A stretch of 61,422 bases of DNA. Origin: JAVBPB01 sp031549965 (GTDB lineage Bacteria > Bacillota > Clostridia > Lachnospirales > Lachnospiraceae). The notes under the pieces are model-generated. The model did no database searches, was not told the DNA's origin, and saw only the letters and a list, made by a program, of their open reading frames with translations. Below are positions 26,106 to 34,133 of this stretch, in pieces (within the stretch, counting starts at the first letter, position 1; the number at the start of each line of letters is the position of its first letter). The translations under genes were made by a program, and so were the position numbers. The stretch covers positions 1 through 61,422 of the forward strand of contig JAVBPB010000030.1 of assembly GCA_031549965.1 (NCBI GenBank), in the 5' to 3' direction.

Positions 26106-27263
26106 TCAAGTAGGTTTACCACAGGAGCGGCAAAGATATTTTGCCATAACCTTTTCATAAAGTTCATCTAGGGGTACACGTTTGTGATTAAAGTAGAGTT
26201 CCATAAACTCCATTGTACTGTTACATTTAAGGCATTGCAAAGGATCATATCCAAAATATAGTAGACAAAGTGCACGCCATTTATTAAAATCTAGCAAAAT
26301 TTTATGTTTGAATGCTGGCACAGCTTTAAAAAGCTGTTTATCAGATTCACGATGTCTTGCATAAAGTCCATAATAGCGTGTCATTTTGAAGTGCTTTTCT
26401 GGTATGTATTGGATAAGAAGTTTTATAAAATCTAACACAGGAAGGGCTTTCTGGACATAAGAATTATCCTCATGTTTATTATAATGAAAAGTCACATAGT
26501 CACCATCATATGAATCAATTCTGGAAGTAGCAATGACAGTGCGACGAAGATAACGGCTGATATACTTAACTACAGTTTTGGTGTCACAAAGGTTAGGTTT
26601 GGCATAAACATAGAATCCATTTTTATCTTTTTTATAAATGGCAGATTTAATCTTTTTAAAAGAAGAACCAATCCTTTTTTCCATTTTGTTAAGAAGGACA
26701 GTTTGAAAAGCTTTTCTTAAATATGTATAGTTAAAATATTTCACAACATGCCAAAAACCATCATCAGAGAAGCCACCTTCAGTAAGGAGGCAGTGAATAT
26801 GAGGATTCCATTCAAGTGGTCTGCCAAAAGTATGCAAGACGCAGACAAAACCAGGAACAAAATTTTTAGATTTATTTAGTTTGTAAAACATTTTTAGAAT
26901 GACATCACGAACTGCTTGGAAAAGACAGTCTAACAAAGAGCGATCGTTAAGGAAGAAAGGGCGCAGCTCCTCATCAATGGTAAAAACACAGTGCCGATGT
27001 GTACACTGGATTAATTTAAATGACATTTTGGTTGAACGTTCAAGAGAATACTTGTTTCCACAGGTTGGGCAGAATTTAGAATGGCAACGAAAAGGGACAA
27101 ATTTAAGTTCACCACAACAAGGACATCCAAACATGGCGCCGCCATAGGAAGGATCCCCGCAATTAATCATTTTTTCAACATTCTCCATGACAACTTCACG
27201 AGGATGTAAAATATATTTAATTTTTTCATAATGGTCTTTAAAAATATCTTGTAATATGCTCAT
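26106..27263 (-). CDS. tnpA: IS91-family transposase (HUH/Y-type)
   Basis: 385 residues from ATG 27263. N-terminal zinc-binding region FGCPCCGELKF...CHSKFCPTCG (about 45-70), HUH motif NPHIHCLLTEGG (about 155-166), catalytic-region Tyr block MTRYYGLYARH near 300, and a C-terminal zinc finger CLKCN...CRSCGKP. This is the rolling-circle IS91/ISCR architecture, complete in length. A longer frame to 27305 (TTG) has no initiation signal. No clear ribosome site precedes 27263. Confidence 0.88.
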   Translation of the reverse strand: MSILQDIFKDHYEKIKYILHPREVVMENVEKMINCGDPSYGGAMFGCPCCGELKFVPFRCHSKFCPTCGNKYSLERSTKMSFKLIQCTHRHCVFTIDEELRPFFLNDRSLLDCLFQAVRDVILKMFYKLNKSKNFVPGFVCVLHTFGRPLEWNPHIHCLLTEGGFSDDGFWHVVKYFNYTYLRKAFQTVLLNKMEKRIGSSFKKIKSAIYKKDKNGFYVYAKPNLCDTKTVVKYISRYLRRTVIATSRIDSYDGDYVTFHYNKHEDNSYVQKALPVLDFIKLLIQYIPEKHFKMTRYYGLYARHRESDKQLFKAVPAFKHKILLDFNKWRALCLLYFGYDPLQCLKCNSTMEFMELYFNHKRVPLDELYEKVMAKYLCRSCGKPT

Positions 27264-27390
27264 GATATTATTATACGATAAAATAACACAAAAGGGAAGA
27301 CCCAATTCCCCTCATGAATGAGGGGCTAGGGGAGCTGATGTGCGATAGCACTTTTTTATATATTAATTTAAATATTTTATCAAAGTACTG

Positions 27391-27457
27391 TTTTATTAAG
27401 CGCTTACTATACATTGGCAATGGGAGGCTTTTTAATCAATTAAAAAGCCTCTCATTG
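27391..27457. repeat. Left direct-repeat hairpin bracketing the signalling island
   Basis: TTTTATTAAG (27391) and TACATT lead into a near-perfect hairpin (27418-27436 / 27439-27457; one G-T). The same arrangement in the same orientation recurs at 41421-41490, with a compensatory change in the stem (GGAGGC/GCCTC here, GGAGGG/CCCTCC there). It lies 8 bp after the response regulator stop. Confidence 0.7.
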
Positions 27458-27464
27458 TTGTTAA

Positions 27465-28148
27465 TTAACGTTTGTGCCAGACATAGTATTTTCTGTCTTT
27501 CATAGAGATTTCGAAGGGACTATCATCATCCATCTTTAGCTTTTTGCGTAAATTGCATATATGGACATTAACAGTCCGAACATCGTCGTTGTTTGGCATT
27601 CCCCAAACGGCTGTATAAAGTTCTGATGCTGTAAATCCACGTTCAGCGTTTTGAGCTAGATAAAAAAGCAGTGAAAATTCTTTCGGCTTAAGTAAAATAG
27701 ATTCTCCATTCAGATAAGCTACTCGTTGAAGCCAATCAAGTACAAGTGGTCCAAATTCTATCCTACTTGGCAAATCTCTTTTATCCATATCAACACGCCT
27801 AAGAAGTGCACTACATCTGGTCGCAAGTTCGTCTAAATGATAGGGCTTGGTCAAATAATCATCACCACCTGATTTCAACCCTTCAATAACATGCTCCTTT
27901 TCGTTAAGACATGAAAGAAATAATATGGGAACAGAGAGATAATTTCGAATATCTTTACAAAAATCAAGGCCCGAACCTTCCTCAAACATAATATCAAGTA
28001 TAATTAAATCGGGTTTTAGAGCAAGCTTTTCATAAGCATCTTCAATACTCTCTGCAGTGATAACGCTATAATCGCACATCTTTAAATATTCCTGATTAGT
28101 AAGCAGTATATCGGTTTCATCTTCTACAAGTAATATGATTTGTTGCAT
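27465..28148 (-). CDS. OmpR/PhoB-family response regulator
   Basis: 227 residues. Receiver domain 1-118 with phosphoacceptor Asp in DLIILDIMFEEG (about 52), LFLSCL (Thr/Ser switch as Ser) and GGDDYLTKPY (Lys switch). The C-terminal winged helix (about 130-225) has LLKPKEFSLLFYLAQNAERG and NDDVRTVNVHICNLRKKLKM. It starts on the base after the histidine kinase stop, with GAGGTG in the kinase end: a coupled two-component pair. Targets unknown; last gene of the leftward arm. Confidence 0.93.
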   Translation of the reverse strand: MQQIILLVEDETDILLTNQEYLKMCDYSVITAESIEDAYEKLALKPDLIILDIMFEEGSGLDFCKDIRNYLSVPILFLSCLNEKEHVIEGLKSGGDDYLTKPYHLDELATRCSALLRRVDMDKRDLPSRIEFGPLVLDWLQRVAYLNGESILLKPKEFSLLFYLAQNAERGFTASELYTAVWGMPNNDDVRTVNVHICNLRKKLKMDDDSPFEISMKDRKYYVWHKR

Positions 28149-30116
28149 TTAATTCACCTCGTTATTTATAGGAAGAGTACATGTAACAATAGTACCCTTG
28201 TCTTTTTCACTTTTAACACTTACCTTTCCACTGTGGGATTCAACAATAGACTTACATATATAAAGCCCAAGTCCAGTTCCTGGTGAACGTCTGTCATCGC
28301 TACGGCTTGTATAAAAACGCTCAAATAAATGAACAAGCTGCTCTTCGCTCATACCAACTCCAGTGTCCTTCACATATATATTCACATCACTTTTGCTATT
28401 ACAAAGCTCGGCACCAATGGTAATTGTTCCACGCTTTGTAAAACGTAATGCATTTACAATAAGGTTTACAAGAACTTGAATGATACGTTCCTCATCCACA
28501 TATATTAGTGGAAGATTATCCTCAATTGAAGTTTCTATTTTATTATGATTTTTGTTAAGTACAGGAAAATAGTTGTTAATAGTCTTCATAATAATTCCGT
28601 TAACATCGCTCCCAGAAAAATTCCATTTAATGTCGGCATCTTCAATGCGGGCAACGTCTAAAAGCTGAGAAACCATAAGAGATATTCTTTCGGTTTCAGA
28701 TGAAACTAGCCGCATATTTCGAATAATATAACTATCTTTTGATTCACTTTTTTCAGCATGAAGCCTTGCAAGCTCGGTATAGTTTGTTATGACGGTTAAA
28801 GGCGTCTTTAGTTCATGTGAAATATTTCCTAAAAACTCGGTTTTCATCCGATTTGACTTTTCCAGCAAGCTGTTTTGAATCTCAAGATGCTTACTGGTCT
28901 CCCTTGTATCTACGATCTCACGCTGCGTACGCAAAAATAATGCCAACATTTGAACAAAGATACAACACATGATGCCTATGCTTGCACCTTTGCCTGAAAA
29001 CAGCGTATGCATTACAAGTGATTGATAAAAGAGTGCATCCTCTATTGTTCCATAGAAGAAAACAATTATACCTGCAAGAAATATATAGTGTTCCACAGAG
29101 TAACGTCTTATTGTCCATATCACTCGAATCATGACAAAAACAATACCAACAAGTAAACCTATTTCATAATACCCAAGAAGTCTTGTAAATACAAGTGGAG
29201 GTGAAAACAAAACTATTATGATATACAGTATATTAAAAGCCGACATAAGGTACATGAATTTTTTATAAAGTATTCCCTTAAAAAATGCATTAATAAATAG
29301 CATGAAAAAGGTGCATATTAGTGCAATTGAAATGTATTCTGCTCTAAACAAAATAAACCAGGATATATCTGGAAGTAATGTAGACCATATTTTAATACCT
29401 ACTAAACCTTCACGTATGCAAATCACCAGAGTAAGTAATGAAAAATATAAATTTGCAAAAACCTTCGGATAGAAAATGAAATATCCAAAATGAATTAAGA
29501 ACATTGTAAAGAAAATTACTATCCTTAGAATTGAATCAAACTGTAGGTTCATGACGTGGGCTTTAACTGTTTCAGGCAATCCAATGCTGATATAGTGTCC
29601 TGATGCGCTACTATGATAATAATTTGCACTTTGCTCGACTATTTCAATTTTACCGTTCATAGGATACACACTATAATAATTAAATTTTGTTTTGGGTATT
29701 GTGTTTTCGGGGCTGTCTCCAACCACTCCGATTTCATCTAATAGATTGCCATTTACAAATATTTTTGAACAAAAATCAGAGCTTATAATAAAAAGCATAT
29801 ATTCTCTTTCTTCTGGCACAATCACTTTAATCCTGCTTGTTAGATTAGGTACATTTGGACTTGATTTATAAATGGTTCCAATTCTATTTTCTATCTCTTT
29901 GGGAGAAAGAAGTTCGTTTGGGAAACATTCCAGATTATAGCCTCTTTGAGCTATTGAATTATTAAAATCAAAAGTTGTTAAACTCATTACACCATTCTCC
30001 ATATCAACGCCGCGTACAGATATGCTGTTGTATAATTTATTCAGCAAGTAAAATGGTAATGTAACTACAGAAATAAATATTAGTATGCCAATGGTCATAG
30101 TCTTGATATTATTCAT
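28149..30116 (-). CDS. Sensor histidine kinase with 7TMR-DISM-like membrane module
   Basis: 655 residues. One N-terminal transmembrane helix, an extracellular region about 30-190 (jelly-roll-like sensor: RIKVIVPEEREYMLFIISSD, IFVNGNLLDEIG), then seven transmembrane helices (about 195-395) typical of 7TMR-DISM kinases. A coiled linker precedes HisKA (NISHELKTPL, His near 430) and HATPase (VNLIVNALRF, DTGVGM, FERFYT, GTGLGLYICKSIVE). Complete and probably active. The extracellular fold suggests a carbohydrate or small-ligand sensor. Confidence 0.92.
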   Translation of the reverse strand: MNNIKTMTIGILIFISVVTLPFYLLNKLYNSISVRGVDMENGVMSLTTFDFNNSIAQRGYNLECFPNELLSPKEIENRIGTIYKSSPNVPNLTSRIKVIVPEEREYMLFIISSDFCSKIFVNGNLLDEIGVVGDSPENTIPKTKFNYYSVYPMNGKIEIVEQSANYYHSSASGHYISIGLPETVKAHVMNLQFDSILRIVIFFTMFLIHFGYFIFYPKVFANLYFSLLTLVICIREGLVGIKIWSTLLPDISWFILFRAEYISIALICTFFMLFINAFFKGILYKKFMYLMSAFNILYIIIVLFSPPLVFTRLLGYYEIGLLVGIVFVMIRVIWTIRRYSVEHYIFLAGIIVFFYGTIEDALFYQSLVMHTLFSGKGASIGIMCCIFVQMLALFLRTQREIVDTRETSKHLEIQNSLLEKSNRMKTEFLGNISHELKTPLTVITNYTELARLHAEKSESKDSYIIRNMRLVSSETERISLMVSQLLDVARIEDADIKWNFSGSDVNGIIMKTINNYFPVLNKNHNKIETSIEDNLPLIYVDEERIIQVLVNLIVNALRFTKRGTITIGAELCNSKSDVNIYVKDTGVGMSEEQLVHLFERFYTSRSDDRRSPGTGLGLYICKSIVESHSGKVSVKSEKDKGTIVTCTLPINNEVN

Positions 30117-30252
30117 TATACTCTTCCTTATTGTATAAATTTTAATTTATTGTAGCATATAGTGGAAAGAAACTACAAGCCAATAATATAAAATAGTATT
30201 ATTTGACATGTAGCTTCTTGATTTTTCATAAACTATATAGACTGAATTAGGT

Positions 30253-31071
30253 TTAAATTAACTTAATCATCGTCCCATCTTCGGAAATAATTGTATTGGG
30301 GTGGATTGCTCTTGCTGAGTTAACTATAAACATTTTTTCTTCATCGCTCATTCTGAAATTATGATGATATGTAATTAGTGTACCACCATTTACATTGCGG
30401 GTAAACTCTGCCGCTTGACGCCAAGATGAGTGTCCCCAGCCTTCCATATATTTTTCATCATTAAAAAAAGTATCAAGAATAATAATATCCGCACCTCTGG
30501 AAAAATCGTATAAACTTTCTATATCCTTTTGCAATATTAATTCTACGTCGGTCAAATAACATATAGATTTGCCACAATAGTTAATCCTATAACCAGTACA
30601 TCCATTTGGATGTGAGAGACATATTGTGCTAACTGATACATCGCTTCCAAAATTAATAACTAATGGGTTGAGTATATCAAAAAACCTTAGCTCTGCCTTA
30701 AAACTTTCCATTCCAACAGGATAAAAAGGAGGTTTAAAATATGAATTCAATATCTCTTTAACGCTGCTACCTTCAAAACAGTGTCCGTATACATCAATCT
30801 TATATTCAGGATTAAAAATAAGGTCCCAAAATAATATACCCTCAATATGATCAACATGATAGTGAGATAGAAGAAGTTTTACTTCTTTATTGCTTAGCAT
30901 GTCAGGCTTTAGATTGCATATTCCGGTGCCGGCATCGAAAATAAAATTCTGCTCGCCTGCTTTTATCAAAATGCTTAGGGTATTAGAGGATTTTTTTGAC
31001 ATATCCATAAGTGCGCAGGAACCTGTTGTTCCTAAAAAATAAAGTTCAAAACATTTCGAGTCATTATTCAT
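30253..31071 (-). CDS. Metallo-beta-lactamase-fold hydrolase, candidate cyclic-nucleotide phosphodiesterase
   Basis: 272 residues with the full metal set: SHYHVDHIEG (HxHxDH), LSHPNGCTGYRI (His), CYLTDVE (bridging Asp) and TYHHNF (C-terminal His). N-terminal FLGTTGSCAL and IFDAGTGICNL are typical of the PhnP/RNase Z/phosphodiesterase branch. It has no signal peptide, so it is cytoplasmic. It starts 6 bp after the cNMP-binding DUF2225 gene, so the two are one operon. A role in degrading the cyclase product is inferred from context; the sequence alone proves only the fold. Confidence 0.8.
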   Translation of the reverse strand: MNNDSKCFELYFLGTTGSCALMDMSKKSSNTLSILIKAGEQNFIFDAGTGICNLKPDMLSNKEVKLLLSHYHVDHIEGILFWDLIFNPEYKIDVYGHCFEGSSVKEILNSYFKPPFYPVGMESFKAELRFFDILNPLVINFGSDVSVSTICLSHPNGCTGYRINYCGKSICYLTDVELILQKDIESLYDFSRGADIIILDTFFNDEKYMEGWGHSSWRQAAEFTRNVNGGTLITYHHNFRMSDEEKMFIVNSARAIHPNTIISEDGTMIKLI

Positions 31072-31077
31072 GTTTCA

Positions 31078-32409
31078 TCACACCTTCTTTTGCATAATTT
31101 TTAATTCTTGGAATCTATCTTCGCTTTGAGCATAAAGTGCAGCATGGACTTTTTTGCCCAATGTTAAATTTTTATGATACAATGTTCTTGCCCTAAGGTA
31201 TTCGCCCATTTCAACATAAATTTCTGCCATAATAATATTAATTTGAACAAGGTTTAAATCCGATAAAGAAGCAGATGTAAGGGCATATTTTTCATAACAC
31301 TCTAAAGCTTCTTTTGCTGCTTCTAGTTGTAGTTTTTTTGCGTTTAAATCCTTATATAGCCAATACAAACGAACCATGATTTTGGCTTCGGTTAATATGT
31401 CGTTTTCTGTAAGTCGATTGCAAAGTTTTGCCAAGTAATAGCTTTTTATAACTTGGTCAATGGTTCTGTTAGCCGGAAATTCACCAAAGTTTTCTACATT
31501 CTTTTTAAAGTTTTCACTTTTAATCAGTTTGTATACATCAGGGTTGGAGTTTTTGTGAGCAGTAGTTAAGGTGGTGTAATTGCATTTTGGGCAAACGTTT
31601 GTGGAGTACCAGAGTATATCAAAATCTTTATGATGTTGTCTAAAGTCATAATCATTTTTGGTAGTAATCAGTTTGCCATGATTTGGAAAAGCCATGTCAT
31701 ATGTATGATCACAAACGAAGCATTTCGTAAGTTTTTCATAAACATAATTTGCATATGTAGTAGGAGTCTTCTTTTTAAATTCTGTATAATCTTCAGGTAG
31801 TAGATTGACTTTCTCTTTTAATAGTGAAAATTCCTCCTCAGAATCAATCTGAACTGTTTGAGGTTTTTCATTACTGACTTCATCTTGTAGTAGTCTTTCA
31901 TTGGCAAGCCTCAAAAGTTTAGAGAAACTTTGCATGTATTTATAGGCTGTTTCAGAACCCAAAGCTATAATTTTAGCGACTATTTCATCATCTATTTTGT
32001 CATATTTTTTAAGCTTGTCAGTACTTTTACCAAGACTTTCAAGTTGCGAATATGTTGATTGATACCGAAATCCTAATGTCTTTAGTATAGAGGTTGTTAT
32101 TTGTGTGTTTTGTGCGAGAAACGGCAGAAAATCTTTTTTGCCAATGCATAAAGTCTTTGAACTATCCTCAGAAATTACTGTAGCGCTTCTAGGCTCATTA
32201 TCAATCAACGCCATTTCTCCAAAAAAACTACCAGGATTTATTTCTGAAACTTTTAGTGGAAAGTCTGACATAGAATTTAGATAAACACCAAATTTACCTT
32301 GAAGAACAATGTGCATTTCTTCTCCGTTGCTACCTTGCAAAAAAACGAACTCATTTGTGCCGAATTCTTTTACTTTCCCATATTGTGCAATATTTTTGTT
32401 TTCTGACAT
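31078..32409 (-). CDS. Cyclic-nucleotide-binding domain protein with DUF2225 zinc domain
   Basis: 443 residues. The CRP-like cNMP domain spans about 5-125, with the phosphate-binding cassette FFGEMALIDNEPRSATV including the key Glu and Arg, so ligand binding is plausible. There is no HTH, so it is not a CRP transcription factor. Residues about 225-430 form DUF2225: KCFVCDHTYD and CPKCNYTT (two CxxC), then TPR-like helices (LEAAKEALECYEKYA, YLRARTLYHKNLTLG). It is the presumptive receiver of the cyclase product, divergent to the NHL-cyclase-FecR operon. Confidence 0.85.
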   Translation of the reverse strand: MSENKNIAQYGKVKEFGTNEFVFLQGSNGEEMHIVLQGKFGVYLNSMSDFPLKVSEINPGSFFGEMALIDNEPRSATVISEDSSKTLCIGKKDFLPFLAQNTQITTSILKTLGFRYQSTYSQLESLGKSTDKLKKYDKIDDEIVAKIIALGSETAYKYMQSFSKLLRLANERLLQDEVSNEKPQTVQIDSEEEFSLLKEKVNLLPEDYTEFKKKTPTTYANYVYEKLTKCFVCDHTYDMAFPNHGKLITTKNDYDFRQHHKDFDILWYSTNVCPKCNYTTLTTAHKNSNPDVYKLIKSENFKKNVENFGEFPANRTIDQVIKSYYLAKLCNRLTENDILTEAKIMVRLYWLYKDLNAKKLQLEAAKEALECYEKYALTSASLSDLNLVQINIIMAEIYVEMGEYLRARTLYHKNLTLGKKVHAALYAQSEDRFQELKIMQKKV

Positions 32410-32471
32410 TTCGTCACCCTTCTTTGATTCTTTTTTTCATATTGTACCACAAAATTTTCAGATTCTTCCTC

Positions 32472-32526
32472 GATTAACAAAGTTTAATCCAAGTCAAACT
32501 AAAAGTCCGATTAACAAACTTTAAGC
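32472..32526. promoter_or_regulatory. Paired repeats in the divergent promoter region
   Basis: GATTAACAAAGTTTAATC (32472-32489; GATTAA/TTAATC inverted) and GATTAACAAACTTTAAGC (32509-32526) are direct copies 37 bp apart, between the divergent cNMP-protein and NHL-cyclase operons. They look like a shared operator pair, perhaps for the island's response regulator. Confidence 0.45.
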
Positions 32527-32536
32527 ATTGAAGCAG

Positions 32537-32566
32537 TTGCGCTATTACCTTGTAGAATAATATAAT
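32537..32566 (+). promoter_or_regulatory. Promoter of the NHL-cyclase-FecR operon
   Basis: TTGCGC (32537-32542), 18-bp spacer, TATAAT (32561-32566). A second TATAAT at about 32581 would start inside the ribosome site and is less likely. Confidence 0.5.
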
Positions 32567-32600
32567 AATAGTAAATATGCTATAATTTAGGAGGACTAAC

Positions 32601-34133
32601 GTGAACAAAAAGCGAATAATAGTTATATTTACTGCAGTTACCGTGGTCATATTAACAGTGATTGTTATATACTTTTTTGTCATTAAAAACAGCCGGCAAG
32701 AGTTTCTTGAACTTACCCAAGGCACAGAAGCTGTACTGACAACAAAGGTAAAAGTTGTAAATGGAATGACTGGAGAGAGCAGTTTTGACAGAGAGTTCTA
32801 CTATCCGTCTGGAATCGCCCTTGCAAAGGATGCAATAGTCGTATGTGACAAGATGAACGATAGAGTGCAGATAATAGGTAGTCAAGATACATGGCAAATT
32901 GGTAAGGCGGGAATAGGTGGTGTATCCTATGCTGAAGCAGGAGGGCTTGTTGATGGATATTTGTCAAACGCCCAATTTAAAAAGCCTAGCGATGTAGCAA
33001 TATCTCAAAATGGAGATCTGATTGTAACTGATTCTGATAATAATGTAATCAGAAAAATAACAAACGAGCTTGTAGTAACCATTGCAGGTAATGGTAAAAA
33101 AGGTTATAAGGAGGGACATGAGGGAGAAGCAAGCTTTAATTCACCCCAGTCCATTGCCATTTCTAAGAATGGTACTATTTATGTTGCGGATACTATGAAT
33201 CACTGTATCAGAACAATCGATTCCGATGGAAATGTAAGTCTATTTGCTGGAATGCCGGAAAAGCCAGGGTATAAAGACGGTCAATTGTTGGAAGCAACCT
33301 TTTATGAGCCATGTGGACTGGATTTCGGAACAGATGGTGCACTTTATGTTGCAGACAGTGCAAATCAATGCATTCGCAAAATAAAAGATAATAATGTATC
33401 AACAGTTGCCGGTTTTCCTGGAAAGGTTGACAGTGAAACAAGCTATCCAGAAGGTGGTTATGTAGATGGTACTGAGGGGAGATTTTTCTTTCCTAAAGAT
33501 TTGGTTGTTATGGAAGATGATACAATTTATGTTGCAGATACACTAAACCATGCCATACGTCAAATAAAAGACGGGCAAACGAAAACCGTTTTGGGAAACG
33601 GCACAGCAGGTAAATATTATGTTAACTCAGAAAACATGAAGCTATCCAGACCAAACGGTATTACCTCAGAAGGTATTAACCTTTACATTACAGATTCCGT
33701 CAATAATTCGGTATTAATTGTTCCTATTACAGATAGGCTTAAAAACGGAAGGAAGACAAGAGAGCAAATGCTTATTGAAACAGGAATTTCAATAGATAAA
33801 AAGTACCCATATCATGGAGAGTTACGCTTGTTTGTCAATGGAGAAAGGGTTCGTTTGAATAATATTAAATCGTGGAACACCAGTGATAAGATATACATTC
33901 CAATTAAACAAGTGCTTGAGGCAATCGGTGCAACTGTTAGCCTAAATAATCAAACAAAAGACTACACAATTTCAAAGGATGGGATAGATACTGTTTTAGG
34001 CCTTAATCAAAGTTACTTTTTATTACAGGGAATGGCTGTCACCACATCAGAAGAAATCATGCGTTTGTTTCCTTACACCTTTGAATGGTATCCTGAGTTT
34101 AGCGTTATTGCTATTGAAACGGAGGGAAGATAA
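32601..34133 (+). CDS. Membrane-anchored NHL-repeat protein with copper-amine-oxidase-N-like domain
   Basis: 510 residues; GTG start with TAGGAGGAC 8 bp upstream. An N-terminal transmembrane anchor (about 5-30) is followed by six NHL/beta-propeller repeats (about 55-390) with recurring YVADTxNHxIRxI and AGxxxxGYxDG motifs. The C-terminal domain (about 405-510: LRLFVNGERVRLNN, IYIPIKQVLEAIGATV) resembles the Cu-amine-oxidase N1 domain common on Firmicute wall proteins. It faces outward. The next start overlaps its stop (TAATG), so it is coupled to the cyclase and may present a signal to CHASE2. Confidence 0.85.
   Translation: MNKKRIIVIFTAVTVVILTVIVIYFFVIKNSRQEFLELTQGTEAVLTTKVKVVNGMTGESSFDREFYYPSGIALAKDAIVVCDKMNDRVQIIGSQDTWQIGKAGIGGVSYAEAGGLVDGYLSNAQFKKPSDVAISQNGDLIVTDSDNNVIRKITNELVVTIAGNGKKGYKEGHEGEASFNSPQSIAISKNGTIYVADTMNHCIRTIDSDGNVSLFAGMPEKPGYKDGQLLEATFYEPCGLDFGTDGALYVADSANQCIRKIKDNNVSTVAGFPGKVDSETSYPEGGYVDGTEGRFFFPKDLVVMEDDTIYVADTLNHAIRQIKDGQTKTVLGNGTAGKYYVNSENMKLSRPNGITSEGINLYITDSVNNSVLIVPITDRLKNGRKTREQMLIETGISIDKKYPYHGELRLFVNGERVRLNNIKSWNTSDKIYIPIKQVLEAIGATVSLNNQTKDYTISKDGIDTVLGLNQSYFLLQGMAVTTSEEIMRLFPYTFEWYPEFSVIAIETEGR

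Larger units (their letters stand above)
25805..27345 (-). mobile_element. IS91-like insertion sequence (approximate extent)
   Basis: The transposase and small acidic gene lie between short hairpins: CCCCTGTTGGGG (25810-25821) downstream and CCCCTCATGAATGAGGGG (27308-27325) upstream. IS91 elements carry terIS and oriIS hairpins rather than inverted repeats and make no target duplication, so ends cannot be proved from one copy. Confidence 0.5.

Noticed and set aside
23016..27400. Distal attachment-site copy of the tRNA-Gly 3' end
   Set aside because: Scanned by eye for the GGGTTCGAATCCCG...CTCGTGC core and found only the tRNA itself.
32561..32586. TATAAT at about 32581 as the main -10 box of the NHL operon
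   Set aside because: Transcription would start at or after the ribosome site; the upstream box is preferred.
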